The notes under the pieces are model-generated. The model did no database searches, was not told where the DNA came from, and was given only the letters and a program-made list of their open reading frames with translations. A stretch of 64,000 bases of DNA from Notospermus geniculatus (Eukaryota > Nemertea > Pilidiophora > Heteronemertea > Lineidae), in the NCBI GenBank assembly GCA_002633025.1, contig NMRB01001210.1, forward strand, positions 68,751 through 132,750, read 5' to 3'. Positions 22,536 to 33,146 of this stretch are shown here, piece after piece. Within the stretch, counting starts at the first letter, position 1, and the number at the start of each line of letters is the position of its first letter. Position numbers and translations under genes: made by a program.

Positions 22536-23823
22536 ATTAGAAGCCTCATCAGGTTATTCTAGGCTCATCATGTGGATTCTACATTTTATTGTTCTGCTGG
22601 TTTTAAACAGGAATATTTACTGACGTGTTCCTGATGATGAGATTCTTTTATGGAATTACAATGTATAATGTGCGATTCATATTGCACACACTAAGAGACA
22701 GTGTCCAAGTGACAGAGCCTGGGTAGAGTTAGTACAATCCGTAGGAACTTGAGCATGAGGTTGGCCAGGGTTCTTTAGTGCTTGCGCGCAGTTAAAATAT
22801 GTGGTACAATGGCAATAACTTCGGCATCAACAAATAATACACCACTCGTCTGAGTTTTAGAAACTCAATTTGGTATCATTGCAAACATGTTGCACATAAA
22901 TCTTATTTTATTTCTTTTGCCATAGTTTTGTTATTTGAATATATTTTCACAGAAACGCAATGTACATGATATGAGCAATAATGTATACATGACTCGCGCG
23001 ATGTGTGTGCATTTGGAGAAAGAATATTTAATTGATTGCGGTAATTATGACCAAATGGATAAAATAAGAATTATCCTCAACGTATACATAATGACATCTG
23101 ATGACGTTGATAAACGTCAAATGAGTGTTGTATTGTTTTTGAATGCATAAATGTTTTCAACTGGTGCTTTGGTAACACCATAAATGTCAACAAGACATGA
23201 ATACTATAGAATAGTGACCGACTTTACTCTCTGGTTCGGTAAGTCCCTAATGCCTTCGACCTACAGAAGTCACTGGATGCCATGTCTTGATGTTGCTCTA
23301 TTGACTGACTCAGGGTGAATACAGTGGCGCCACCAAATAGCCTGGTAGTCTATCATGTTTCGGAGGTGTTTTGAAAGTGCCTTATGGTCGTTTGCATTTC
23401 TCTTGACCACCACCGTGGCGTGGTGGTCTTTTTTTAGTGCTCGGATCTCCAGTTTTTGTTCATGCAGTTCAGCTTTAACTTTAAGACAGCACTTACGACC
23501 TTTGGTGCAACCGGGCCCTGAAAGGGTGAAATACTCCTTGAGATTTATTAGTTTGCATAACTTTACGAATGGAATACCGGTACTCCTTTGAAGAGTGAAA
23601 ATACGCTTCAAATTCTGAAGAGAAGAGAATGATACTCTTCGCCCTCTAAAATTATCTAAAGCCCTGCATTAGAAGCCTCATCAGGTTATTCTAGGCTCAT
23701 CATGTGGATTCTACATTTTATTGTTCTGCTGGTTTTAAACAGGAATATTTACTGAGGTGTTCCTGATGATGAGATTCTTTTATGGAATTACAATGTATAA
23801 TGTGCGATTCATATTGCACACAC
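22343..23823 (+). repeat. 349-bp direct duplication, copies 1132 bp apart
   Basis: 22343-22691 and 23475-23823 are almost identical; I noticed only about two substitutions. The repeat starts inside the MITE at 22204 and ends at a CACACA run. Because it begins and ends inside other repeats it is not an LTR pair. It looks like a recent tandem segmental duplication with diverged outer sequence, or an assembly duplication. Confidence 0.85.
22696..23474. other. spacer between the duplicates; two weak ORFs
   Basis: A plus-strand ORF (22935-23150) follows an acceptor-like TATTTTCACAG. A minus-strand ORF (about 23277-23470) encodes a charged, coiled-coil-like stretch (KLEIRALKKDHH) ending ATSRHGIQ. 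Neither has a recognised domain. Either could be an isolated exon. Confidence 0.2.
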
Positions 23824-23872
23824 ACATTGTGTACAATATGAATCAAAGTAACAAATCAAAGTATGAATCAAA

Positions 23873-24088
23873 TTTGCGACCCCAACCGGGGTCTTCTTCA
23901 GACTGGCACTTTAAGACGAACTACATGTACCAGAAGTTAATTATACTTCTGGTACATGTAACTCGTCTTGAAAGTGCCACTAGCCTGAAGAAGACCCCGG
24001 TTGGGGTCGAAAATTTGCTAAATTTCTGGAGGACGACTTCGGTTATTATATCATTTTGTGTGTCGCCTTTGTGCTCTAGTTTTGGATT
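23873..24088. mobile_element. short palindromic element with Penelope-like termini and 15-bp TSD
   Basis: GACCCCAACCGGGGTC and its neighbours are mirrored around a centre near 23945 (TACATGTACCAGAAG / CTTCTGGTACATGTA). It is flanked by the 15-bp direct repeat AAAGTATGAATCAAA (23858-23872 and 24089-24103). The same terminal motif caps the large palindrome at 51087-54656, which contains a Penelope-type endonuclease. A long target duplication suggests retrotransposition rather than cut-and-paste. Confidence 0.65.
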
Positions 24089-24103
24089 AAAGTATGAATC
24101 AAA

Positions 24104-25376
24104 GTAACGAATCAAAAAAAGTGTCTGCAAAGTAACCTACATTATATTTCTTTTTGAAAACCGTACAAATGTATTTCTGTCTTATTGTTGGTATTTTTGG
24201 TAAAACATTACATGAAGTTTAAATATCTGACCAATGAGAGCGAAGCGGTGATTGCAATGACGTCACACGGCGGCATCCCCGTCGGCAATATGGAAATCAG
24301 TGGTCACCGCTTTTGTCACAATGCTCGTAAAGTGATATTAAATCCCGCATTTAAGTACAATAAGATCATCGAAAGTGGATTATCTTGGGTGTATTTTGTA
24401 GATAAATTTGTATAGAACATGTACGTAGTGGTTTCGGTGCTTGATTTGCCTGATTTTGTGACTTTTTCGCATCGAAGCGGAGGGGCCTCAAATTTTGTGG
24501 TACTCCTTGTCTGTGCATTATACTACAGAGGGGATGCATAATACTAAAGGGTGTCTCAAAAGGGTCTCAAAGGGTCTCTCAATCTTGTAGACGAACTCCT
24601 GTGATGTCAGACCGTCTCTTGTACTGATCGTGTTGACCCATAAGGTATTGGTGTCCCCTTCACTAAGTGATGTGGTTGACCATAATTGATAATCAAGATT
24701 GACATAAGTGGCTGGGATAAAATTAAATCGATTACCATCAAGGGGCTGAGGAAATGGCTAAAGGTAAGGTGTCGGAGCAGTACGACTGAAAATTCAGTCA
24801 CACAGGGTCGGTGGGAGGTTATCTCACGTTCTGATCGCAAGAGACCTGTCATGCCTGTGGCGTTCCAATGGATATACTAGGGTGGCCAAAAAAACGCAAC
24901 CGCATACTTCTAGTAAACTTGCACCTACATCATTGGTACGTATGGATGGGGAATTTTCGTAGGAGCAAAATGAGATCAAGATTGTCCAATTCGGTTCAGT
25001 AGTTTTGATCCTAGCGCCATTTTTGTGAAGCAAAGTCAGGCCCAGTTGATAATAAGGGCGGATTTTTTCCACTGCTTCTCATCTCGTGATTTTCTTTCTA
25101 CTGAAAATACTGTAAGTCCGAACACAATTGCTGAAAGATTCAGGAAAAACATTCGCCATCGGGCATGGGGTGCAAGTACTATTGATCCCCGATACCTCAG
25201 GATGCAGGGCGATCCAGGTTTTTGGATGAGGAGGGGCGCAACTACTACTTGCATTAAAACGAGGTGGCGCCCCCCCCCCCGAATACGATTCGCATAAAGG
25301 GGTGCGCGCCGCTTCCGCTCCCTCCCCAAAATCCTGCTGTGGGATGACAACAACGAAACTCGAAACTGACAAGCCA
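24104..25376. other. gene-free stretch
   Basis: No exon recognised. GGGTGGCCAAAAAAACGC near 24882 resembles a transposon terminus, but no inverted partner was found. Confidence 0.3.
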
Positions 25377-25385
25377 TCAACTAAC

Positions 25386-25761
25386 GCCAAATCGGTTAAT
25401 GTCGTCCTGGGTATAACAGAAATATACCAAGGTTCAATGTCGTCCCACAAAACTATACCCTGGGTATCAGCACCGTATAGTTTTGAGCCTAGGTACGAGT
25501 TAGGAACGGATTGGTACTTCTGTCGTATAACTTGCTGGCATGTTCGTGACAAATGCGTGAATTGAAAACATGTTTTTCGACTTGTCATGCTTGTGGTCAT
25601 GTGACATTTGCGAGAACAATCTCGTCTTCAGGTGCTGTTTCCAATCCTGGGTATACTTTTGTAGATCGAACTACATGTATACCCAGGGTATAGATTTGTG
25701 CGACGACATTGAACCTGGGTATATTTCTGTTATTAACCAGGATGACATTAACCGATTCGGC
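25386..25761. mobile_element. CCTGGGTA-family foldback element, copy 3, 9-bp TSD
   Basis: This 376-bp element has termini GCCAAATCGGTTAATGTCGT / ...GACATTAACCGATTCGGC. The subterminal CCTGGGTATA and TATACCCAGG blocks give local hairpins. It is flanked by perfect 9-bp direct repeats TCAACTAAC (25377-25385 and 25762-25770). The interior shares CCTAGGTACGAG-like and GTCATGTGAC words with the copy at 54160. It has no ORF. Confidence 0.9.
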
Positions 25762-25770
25762 TCAACTAAC

Positions 25771-26573
25771 ATACCTATAATCAAACAACTTGGTATCGAT
25801 GGTTGTCCAGGTGGCGGGTTCATGAGTCAAATGTGCTATCCAGAAATGACATCACAAGTGCTATTCTCCGCTGCCTGACATGGTTGCCAGGGTGTGTAGA
25901 CATCCTTTTTAAATTCCCATAACTTGGTAACGGGTGATCCGATTTTCATGCGGTTTTCAGTTTCATGCTGCCTGATTAATGCTCTACAGTATTACGCAGA
26001 AAACCAGAAGTGGATGAAACCTTTTCAGGTAAATGTAACCTTTAAAGGAGAAACTCTATATTTTATATCCGGAGGCAAATCAGGCGCTTGCTATCATCAT
26101 CAGAGGGTAAAGATTGTTATTACCAAACCAGGTAATTTTAAAAGTCACATGACAGCATCTTCATTTGATTGCCAAGCAGATTCCGAAAATTGCCTCATGC
26201 GTCAGACATACATGACATACGGCAGTTTCGTCATGACCTACATGTATCTGAAACATTTTCGCCTGTGTTATTTCCATAATTCCACGACATCAACTAAAGA
26301 GACATCATACATATATGCATGTTGAGAAAATGGATGTAGTCATGCCGATATTTTCTGCTTACAGTGTGAAGCTACCTGTGTGAAGCTACGGGTGTACATG
26401 TATATACATGTACAGGGTTGATAGCAACACGCGGCAACTAGCGGCTCCGGCAGTTGCTCGGAGACGCAAGCGCTCTCAGAGGCCGGTTGCACAAAAGTTA
26501 AAAATCACCGTTAGTTTATCTTGGCGTTAACTTATGCCAAAATGTTAGTTTTGTAAGTTAAAACAAAAGTTAA
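25771..26573. other. gene-free stretch
   Basis: A 133-codon plus-strand ORF (25924-26325) has no recognisable motif; I leave it uncalled. TACATGTATATACATGTA lies near 26396. Confidence 0.3.
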
Positions 26574-26784
26574 AGGGCCTCTAGAGGCAGCTTTTTAGTG
26601 CATATTTATATCATTACTAATGCAGAATTGGTGGCATGAGGATCCAACTTGGGCATAAATTTTGAAGTAAAATTTCCTCAATGTCAACATTTGATCCACA
26701 ATTCATGAGTTCATGGTTACTAGCGCCACCTGTTGCATAGTGGAAGTAATAGTAGCGTAATAGCAAGCTGCCTCTAGAGGCCCT
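26574..26784. mobile_element. 211-bp TTAA-flanked MITE (piggyBac-type target)
   Basis: AGGGCCTCTAGAGGCAGCTT and its inverse form the ends. TTAA lies immediately outside both (26570-26573 and 26785-26788), the specific target of piggyBac-type transposases. No coding content is seen. Confidence 0.75.
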
Positions 26785-26788
26785 TTAA

Positions 26789-28050
26789 AGGGGCAGCTGA
26801 GTACTCTTTCCCTATCCTGCGCTAAACATACTAGCGTTTAGGGAGACCTCTATCGACAATGTTGTTGAACTACCGTTTATCAACCTCCCTCCATGTAGAG
26901 TAACTCTCGTTCCTAGGATATCCACGTATGCATTGTCTTGTAATCATACATTCTCCAACACTGGGGCGAAAGGCAAGACTACGGTATTGGAGAATAATAC
27001 AATCACCGCCAGTGGCGCCGGCTATCGAAAAAATTGGAAATATCGCGGTCTTTTAATGGGGAAAGGAGAGTGTTATCAGTGTCGACAAGTGCATGAAGTC
27101 AATTGCAACGAAAATTCAAAATGCAGCTCACGTCAGTGAAAAACATCCGCAATTACAACATGGCTTCCAAAAAACATGCGAGTAATCAAGATCAAAGAGG
27201 AAAATAGTCAGTCTGGACACGTTCGATTCAACTGTGCATGCTGCTTGGTTGGTGATTACAGACCAGCGGGCTTTCCTTTCTATGGTTGATGCATTTGGAC
27301 CAACGATTGAGATCTTTCAGAAAGGATCACCCGTTTCAATCTCCCACGCAGGGTGAGGCCAGCAGAGCCAAAAGAAAATGAAGAAGGAAGATTGCGAGAA
27401 TACATTCCACATGTTTCTATCTGTTGGTAATACATTTACGGGGTGTAAACCCACCGTTGAAACGTTAGCTGTACATCGTCATCGTGTCCCATTCTCCTGT
27501 ACAACGCTCAGTCATGTGTCAGTTCTTGGGTCCAATGATAAAGTCAGTGTCCTGAACTTCAAAGTCAATTTTTCGGCGTCTTGCAAAAAATCTCAAAGGC
27601 CACCCACCCTGGCGTGACTCAGGGGAGTCCCCTGAACACATTACGAGGGGGTGGCCTTTTACAGCAGCCGGTCCCCCATTTTCACCAAAAATGGGGTTTT
27701 GCCCCCTGGGTATGTCGTCTAAACGGCCCTAACAATTCTCCTTTTGGTGCCACCCTGTTAATCTGGTAAGGACCTTGGACATCTTCAACAAAAGCCACAG
27801 TGTTGCACACACCCCAAAGCAACACATGCCAGAAACTGATCCAGTAAACTGTGTTTAAAATGCATCATTAAAAAAAACAATTTAACGAAGCACGCATGCT
27901 CTGAATGGATTGAATCCTATTTCTCAAACGTGCTGTGGAAGCGTGACTGTTCAATAACTCAGCAATAAGCAGGAAACCATTTTGAAACTGGTTGAGAATT
28001 GACAGAGCCAGAAGTAAAGAACACCCGTGTTAGCAATCCGACACATCCTC
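26789..28050. other. gene-free stretch
   Basis: No gene recognised. A short inverted repeat AAAGGCCACCC / GGGGTGGCCTTTT lies at about 27594-27661. Confidence 0.3.
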
Positions 28051-28521
28051 TAGTTTTCGCAAAGCCCCCGAAACGCCAACGCGAACGTCTATCCTTTTGT
28101 TCGTTGCTCTCTTCGTGGCATCGAACAATGGCTCATATGAACAAAGACTATCAAATGCTTTACATGTACCTTCAGATTTGTACAGCATCGCCTAGTGCAG
28201 TTGTATTGCAAAATTCAAGTAAAAGCATTTACTAGTCTTTATTCATATGACCAATTGGGTTTGGCGTTCGCGTTGGCGTTTCGGGGATTTGCGAAAACTC
28301 TCTATTGTGTCCTGAGAAACCGGTGTAACACCTGCCAATGTTCCCCGTTTTTCAGTGTTTCCTTCCTTGTATTGGGGACGTACTGACAATAGAGAGTTTT
28401 CGCAAAGCCCCCGAAACGCCAATGCGAACGCCAAACCCATTGTTCGATGCCATGAAGAGAGCACCGAACAAAAGGATAAACGTTGGCGTTGGCGTTTCGG
28501 GGGCTTTGCGAAATCTCTATA
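28051..28521. mobile_element. two adjacent MITEs of one family
   Basis: TTTTCGCAAAGCCCCCGAAA and its inverse occur four times. They form one inverted pair at 28051-28306 and a second at about 28387-28521, and the inner pair (28260-28420) is itself inverted. CAATAGAGAG flanks several termini. Interiors share GTTCGATGCCATGAAGAGAG-like sequence and are non-coding. Confidence 0.7.
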
Positions 28522-28678
28522 ATGGATAGTTAGAGAGACCATGACTAGAGCAGTACAATGAGGGCGCATTCACAGGCAGAAACGCTGACAGATGTTACAC
28601 CTGTATCACTCTGATGGGAGTAAGAAATATAAGTGGAAAATAAGAAGTGGAAAACTTTGGAATTTTGCGCGAATTTTT

Positions 28679-28869
28679 CAATTTCTCAAATTGGGAGAAT
28701 TTTTTTCCCATTTTGAGAAATGTCGCCGAAAAATCAGACAAAATGTCATGTCATTTTAAGAAAATTGCGAGAAATTTTTTTCCCATTTTGAGAAATTTTC
28801 TTAATGACATGACATTNGTTAACACATTTCTCAAAATGGGGAAAAAAATTCTCCCAATTTGAGATATTG
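28679..28869. repeat. nested AT-rich palindrome
   Basis: The outer arm TTTCTCAAATTGGGAGAA and its inverse enclose inner arms AAATGTCATGTCATT / AATGACATGACATTT. An ambiguous base (28817) lies in the inner loop region. Confidence 0.7.
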
Positions 28870-29329
28870 AAAATGAAGAGGAGCTACATGTAGGTAAAAA
28901 CCCCTGCTGTGGGACGATGGATTAAACTGGCTGCGATTTCCATAGTAATGATGGTAGAAGTGAACGCAATTACAATGGTAAAGAAGATTGATGCAACCAG
29001 TTCCCAACTTGTCCTCATAAATCACATAGGCCCCCTATTAATCGAGATTGATACGTGAGACTAACTTCAGACCCAGTCATTACTAAAGTCAGATCGATGA
29101 CTCCTGCCTGGATGAATTTGCCACGGTTACCAATCAGGAAGATTGTACTGTGGGTAGTAATCCTATAGACATTTCCAATCATTCGTTGCAGTGTTAGCAG
29201 TGCTAGTGGGAGACTCCCAGGGAACATCCACTCGGAACAGGTCAATACTGATCCACGATCAGTTTTATTCGATTGGATGACATTATCATTAAGGTACGCC
29301 TATCCCTCCATATTGAGCTATCCAACATA

Positions 29330-29601
29330 CACAGAAAAAAGAAATCAACTCGAGTGGAGACTCAGATCTCACTATAGGGACAAAATGGTTCGAAATACTT
29401 TTTGACTCAAAATGAAACAGAAAATATTTCGGCCCGAGACAATGACATCTCTATCTGACTTGAGTGGTCTCAGAATGAGACTGTCAGGATCTCGGCCCAA
29501 AATATTTTCCGTTTCATTTTGAGACAAAAGGTATTTCGAACCATTTTGTCCCCATAGTGAGACTTTGAGTCTCCATTCGAGTTGATTTCTTTTTTTCTGT
29601 G
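29330..29601. mobile_element. 272-bp Tc1/mariner-type MITE, TA TSD
   Basis: CACAGAAAAAAGAAATCAAC and its inverse at the right end are flanked by TA (29328-29329, 29602-29603). Inner arms continue (GGAGACTC, GGTTCGAAATAC, CAAAATGAAACAGAAAATAT), so most of the element is one stem. No ORF. Confidence 0.8.
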
Positions 29602-29638
29602 TAGAGCAGAACAAACGACTAGTAAATGTAAGGTCGTC

Positions 29639-29803
29639 TCCGAATTTCGCAAATTTTCGACCTCAAGCGGGGTCTTCCTCATGCACTTTCTAGCATTTCC
29701 CAGAAGTGAACAACAATAAACAATATTCTTCACTTCTGGGATTTCTACTATAGAAAGTGCCTGAGGAAGACCCCGTTGCGGTCAAAAATTTGCGAAATTC
29801 GGA
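29639..29803. mobile_element. short palindromic element, sibling of 23873-24088
   Basis: It has a CGAATTTCGCAAATTTTCG end, GGGGTCTTCCTCA / TGAGGAAGACCCC arms and a CAGAAGTGAA / TTCACTTCTG centre. Same design as 23873-24088 but with different central sequence. No long flanking duplication was found. Confidence 0.6.
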
Positions 29804-29815
29804 GTCAAACATGAT

Positions 29816-30868
29816 CCCGCCATTTTTATCATAATTTTGTTATTCTCACTCGAAAAAAAAATCGTTTCTGTTTTTGACAATGTTACCTTAGCTTGAAATT
29901 GAAGATTTTCATTTATATCTATGTATACACTTGGAGGAATTAATTCCTCCAAGGTATACACGACGAGAAGGATTCAATATCACAGCTCGAGTTCGGAAGA
30001 AACCAGAATGAGTGCGCAAATTTCAATGCTTTATCGATTGTCTTAAAAACACATTTACATGTAAGACCTGAGCTTCATTACAAAACAGTAGTGCTTGATT
30101 ACATGTACTTCCAGTTACGTCTGCTTCATGAGAAGAAACGGCAGCAGAACTCCTTCTTGGATCTTTCGTTGTTGGCGACGCGAAATTTCGGACATTCAGC
30201 ATCCTCACGGCATAAGTATCAAGTATTCAGGCATCACCATCGCCATCCAACCGATTTATCAAAATCGTTGTGCTGAATTCTGACGCAGGTAGCTATAGAG
30301 AGGCACGGGCAATCAAAAGACCACAAGAATTCGAACGGGACGTGTTGACTTTAACCACTCGCGATGGATGGCCAATAAGAGTTTGCATTTGTGAACCTTT
30401 CCCTTCGGTCGGCAGCTACTGGCGTTGACTCTTACATTACTCGTCATAACTCGGACTGATCTTTGCTCATCAACATCAGATCGAAGCATCATTGAGATTG
30501 TCCCCAGTCAGAAGATCCCATCCCGCATTGTTTTCAGCTGTCATCGTTTTCGTCTAAGGTCACGGAAAAGGTAGAAACTTGGTGGTTCCACATCTGCTGC
30601 GACTGATGTATATATATATAATATGTATACAACGTGAATTGTCAGTAATGCAGAGCACAGGTCACACATTACATGTATATAACCAATCTCGACTCTCCGT
30701 TTTTCATCAACGATTTGTGAAAATGACTTCACAGTTATGCACTCATAACATACACTGTTGCCCAAAAAGTTGGAATAAACTCAGAATTTCCATTCATTTC
30801 AAATAAACATTTTTCTCAATTATTTCTGTGCGTGTGGGTCGATTTCAATCAAACTTCACCAGCTGATG
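29816..30868. other. gene-free stretch
   Basis: Short ORFs only; no motif, no exon with both splice signals recognised. Confidence 0.3.
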
Positions 30869-31013
30869 GGGAGGNGATCTGGACGGAAGAGGTTTTATTA
30901 GTTTGCAAGTTTAGGTAGGTATAGTTTTTGGAAAAAGCCCGGAAATAGGGATATTTTAGTGTATTTTAGCCTGGGGGTTGCGGCTAATCTTCCTCTTCCG
31001 TCCAGATCCCCTC
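30869..31013. repeat. 145-bp hairpin
   Basis: GATCTGGACGGAAGAGG and its inverse CCTCTTCCGTCCAGATC form the stem. An ambiguous base (30875) falls inside the left arm. Confidence 0.7.
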
Positions 31014-31980
31014 ACTTTCCTTATACTACTAACACCTGATTTTAACACCTAACACCGGAGATTACACCAGTTGTGACCTGCTTGGTGTGATCTGTGGATC
31101 AATGACTTTGGTGTGATCTGTGGATCAATGGCAAAATGACTTTGGGATTAGGTGTTGGGTATCAGTGTGAGGTGTTTGAAATGGCCAAGGTGTTACACCT
31201 CAATCCCAGCTTGGTGTTTAGAATCAGGAAAGTTCTGTTCATTTTCCTTTTGACTTAACACTAACCCGTAGGGATCAGGCAAGTTTGGAGGTCACAACAC
31301 TTCACACCAGCCATCTTGTCTCCTGTTAATTCAGCAAAATGTTTCTTTTTCCTGCATTTCAAGTGGAATTGCAGCAAAATCTGCCTTCTTGGAGAATAAG
31401 GCCTGCAGAGACTGAAGAGCCCTTAGAAAAACATGTTAGGCTCAATGAAACACAGATTCAGCTCCTTGCTGCTGAGTTCCATGCATGGAGGCAGGGGAAG
31501 GCAGGCCGAGGGCATATCCTGTATCTTCTTAGAGATTAGGGGCTTTCCAACACATGATGGCGTCTGGAGGCTTTTACCGCCAAATTGAATTTTCTGTAGG
31601 ATTTGCTAAGAGCATACCATTGCATACACACATGAAATGACTCGGTTAGGCTCGAATTTCATTTGACCAGATTCATGAAAACATGTATAGGCGGCGACCT
31701 AGGTCATGTATGTTCTGTATAACACATAGCCTACTTGTGAGAGAGAAGTTCTTGCCTGCCAGACTATGACTTCATTATTTTCTCATTAATTCAAGCTACA
31801 AAGATGCCAGTTACCAAGAAGTGCCTACCTTTCACTTAGAGCAGTGTTTTGAGTCCCTTTCAGGCACCCAAAGTGGGGATAAAATGTGATTTTTTGTTGA
31901 AGTGGGAAACAAAATGGCTGCCACTATAACACCAAACACCAACACCCAACACTTCAATCCTTGGTGTAAACTAACACTTT
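31014..31980. other. gene-free stretch with TAACACC words
   Basis: Loose repetition of (T)AACACC and GGTGTTA words occurs around 31026-31220 and 31925-31975. A 66-codon plus-strand ORF (31339-31539) is not recognisable. Confidence 0.3.
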
Positions 31981-32100
31981 TTAGCTCACCTGTGAGCTAT
32001 AGTCGTCACGCGCCGTCGTCCGTCGGCGTCCGTCGTCGTCGTCGTCGGCGTCCGTTAGCAGGGCACGTTTCGTAACCGCTGGGCCTATTGGCACCAAAAT
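31981..32100 (-). repeat. hairpin-CTAAAAA repeat end, inverse orientation
   Basis: TTTTTAGCTCACCTGTGAGCT is the inverse of the 3' end type seen at 17420-17520, followed by GTCGTCCGTCGGCGTCCG-type sequence. It abuts the BEL/Pao end at 32136, so the retrotransposon appears to have inserted in or beside it. Confidence 0.5.
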
Positions 32101-32135
32101 TTGTACATATGTGTCACTAGGTGACATGACCTCAG

Positions 32136-32165
32136 TGTAGCGGTTGTCGTTAGAAAAGAACAAGG
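32136..32165 (-). repeat. putative LTR edge, 3' side of the BEL/Pao element
   Basis: A 30-base sequence starting TGTAGCGGTTGTCGTTAGAA is repeated exactly at 38621-38650, bracketing the BEL/Pao coding region in direct orientation. Beyond these 30 bases the two sides do not align by eye. Confidence 0.6.
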
Positions 32166-33146
32166 AAGGCCAAGAAACAAATGAAACCAGCATGGGCCTA
32201 AATCCCCTCATTTCAATCACTGATCTCACATCTACTACATTGTCTTTTATCATGACCATCAGTTCAGTACAGTCTATGTAACCTTTGCCTTTAACATATC
32301 GTAACATTTACCTCTTTTCTCCCTCTTAACCACATTAAAAGGGGGTAGACGGAGCATGACTCCAAACGACTGTCGTACAAATCGAATGTCATATCTTGGG
32401 CGGAAACACATGGCGCTGCGCACGCACCTGAAAAGTCGCACACTTCCGGTAAAAGCTTTATGGCGGGAAATTCAAGCGTATGCGCGCATCCACATGGCTC
32501 CCCTAAATTGACCTCATTACAGGGCGATTTACCCAAAAATAAACCTTAAAGAAGGAAGACACTCAACAAGGTTGAGGTACCCAGCACCAATGCAGTGCAA
32601 CTTTAAGTTGTCATACAGAACATGACAGTTCAGCTTTAACACCAGGACTGATTTTATACTAGTTATTCAACGCTCAACATAAATGATTCAGAACACAACA
32701 TGGGTCTAACCTGACCCTCCAAAACCAGAAGAGTTCACACCAAAATATCCAGTAATTACCTAGTCAACAGATCAACCTTATTGTCTCTTATACTCAGCAA
32801 GACCTCAAGTAACCCTTTCAGATAAAGGTTGGCTAAGAACAGCAGTTCCAAAACGGGAACATCTCAACTGCCATATTTAGGCAAATTCAATCCTTTTCCA
32901 CTTCTCTTTATGTCGTGAGTTAGAAACAAAATCTTCTAATCTTTTCCGATTAGCGAAACTACCAAAATGCAGTTCAAATGCACAGAAAATACCGGACAGT
33001 ATCATGATATTCAGGATACAATCTGGTCCAAAGACAGACCTCACTGTCAAATGACCAAAAGTGACCTTACAACGATATTCCGAGACGAGACGCCAACCAG
33101 TAGCCAGAGGCATGACACCAGGGCCCAACTAACAGGTACCAGGCCT
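32166..33146 (-). other. 3' non-coding part of the BEL/Pao element
   Basis: This lies between the pol stop codon and the putative LTR edge. It should contain the polypurine tract and most of the 3' LTR, but boundaries cannot be placed because the other LTR does not match. No env-like ORF is seen. Confidence 0.4.

Noticed and set aside
22343-23823. Interpretation of the 349-bp direct repeats as LTRs of a retroelement
   Set aside because: They begin within a MITE, lack TG...CA ends and target duplications, and enclose no retroelement coding sequence.
25924-26325. 133-codon plus-strand ORF as a secreted or host protein
   Set aside because: There are no domains, no convincing signal peptide, splice context or codon pattern; chance cannot be excluded.
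31339-31539. 66-codon plus-strand ORF near 31.4 kb
   Set aside because: It has a plausible start but no recognisable domain and sits among repeat fragments.
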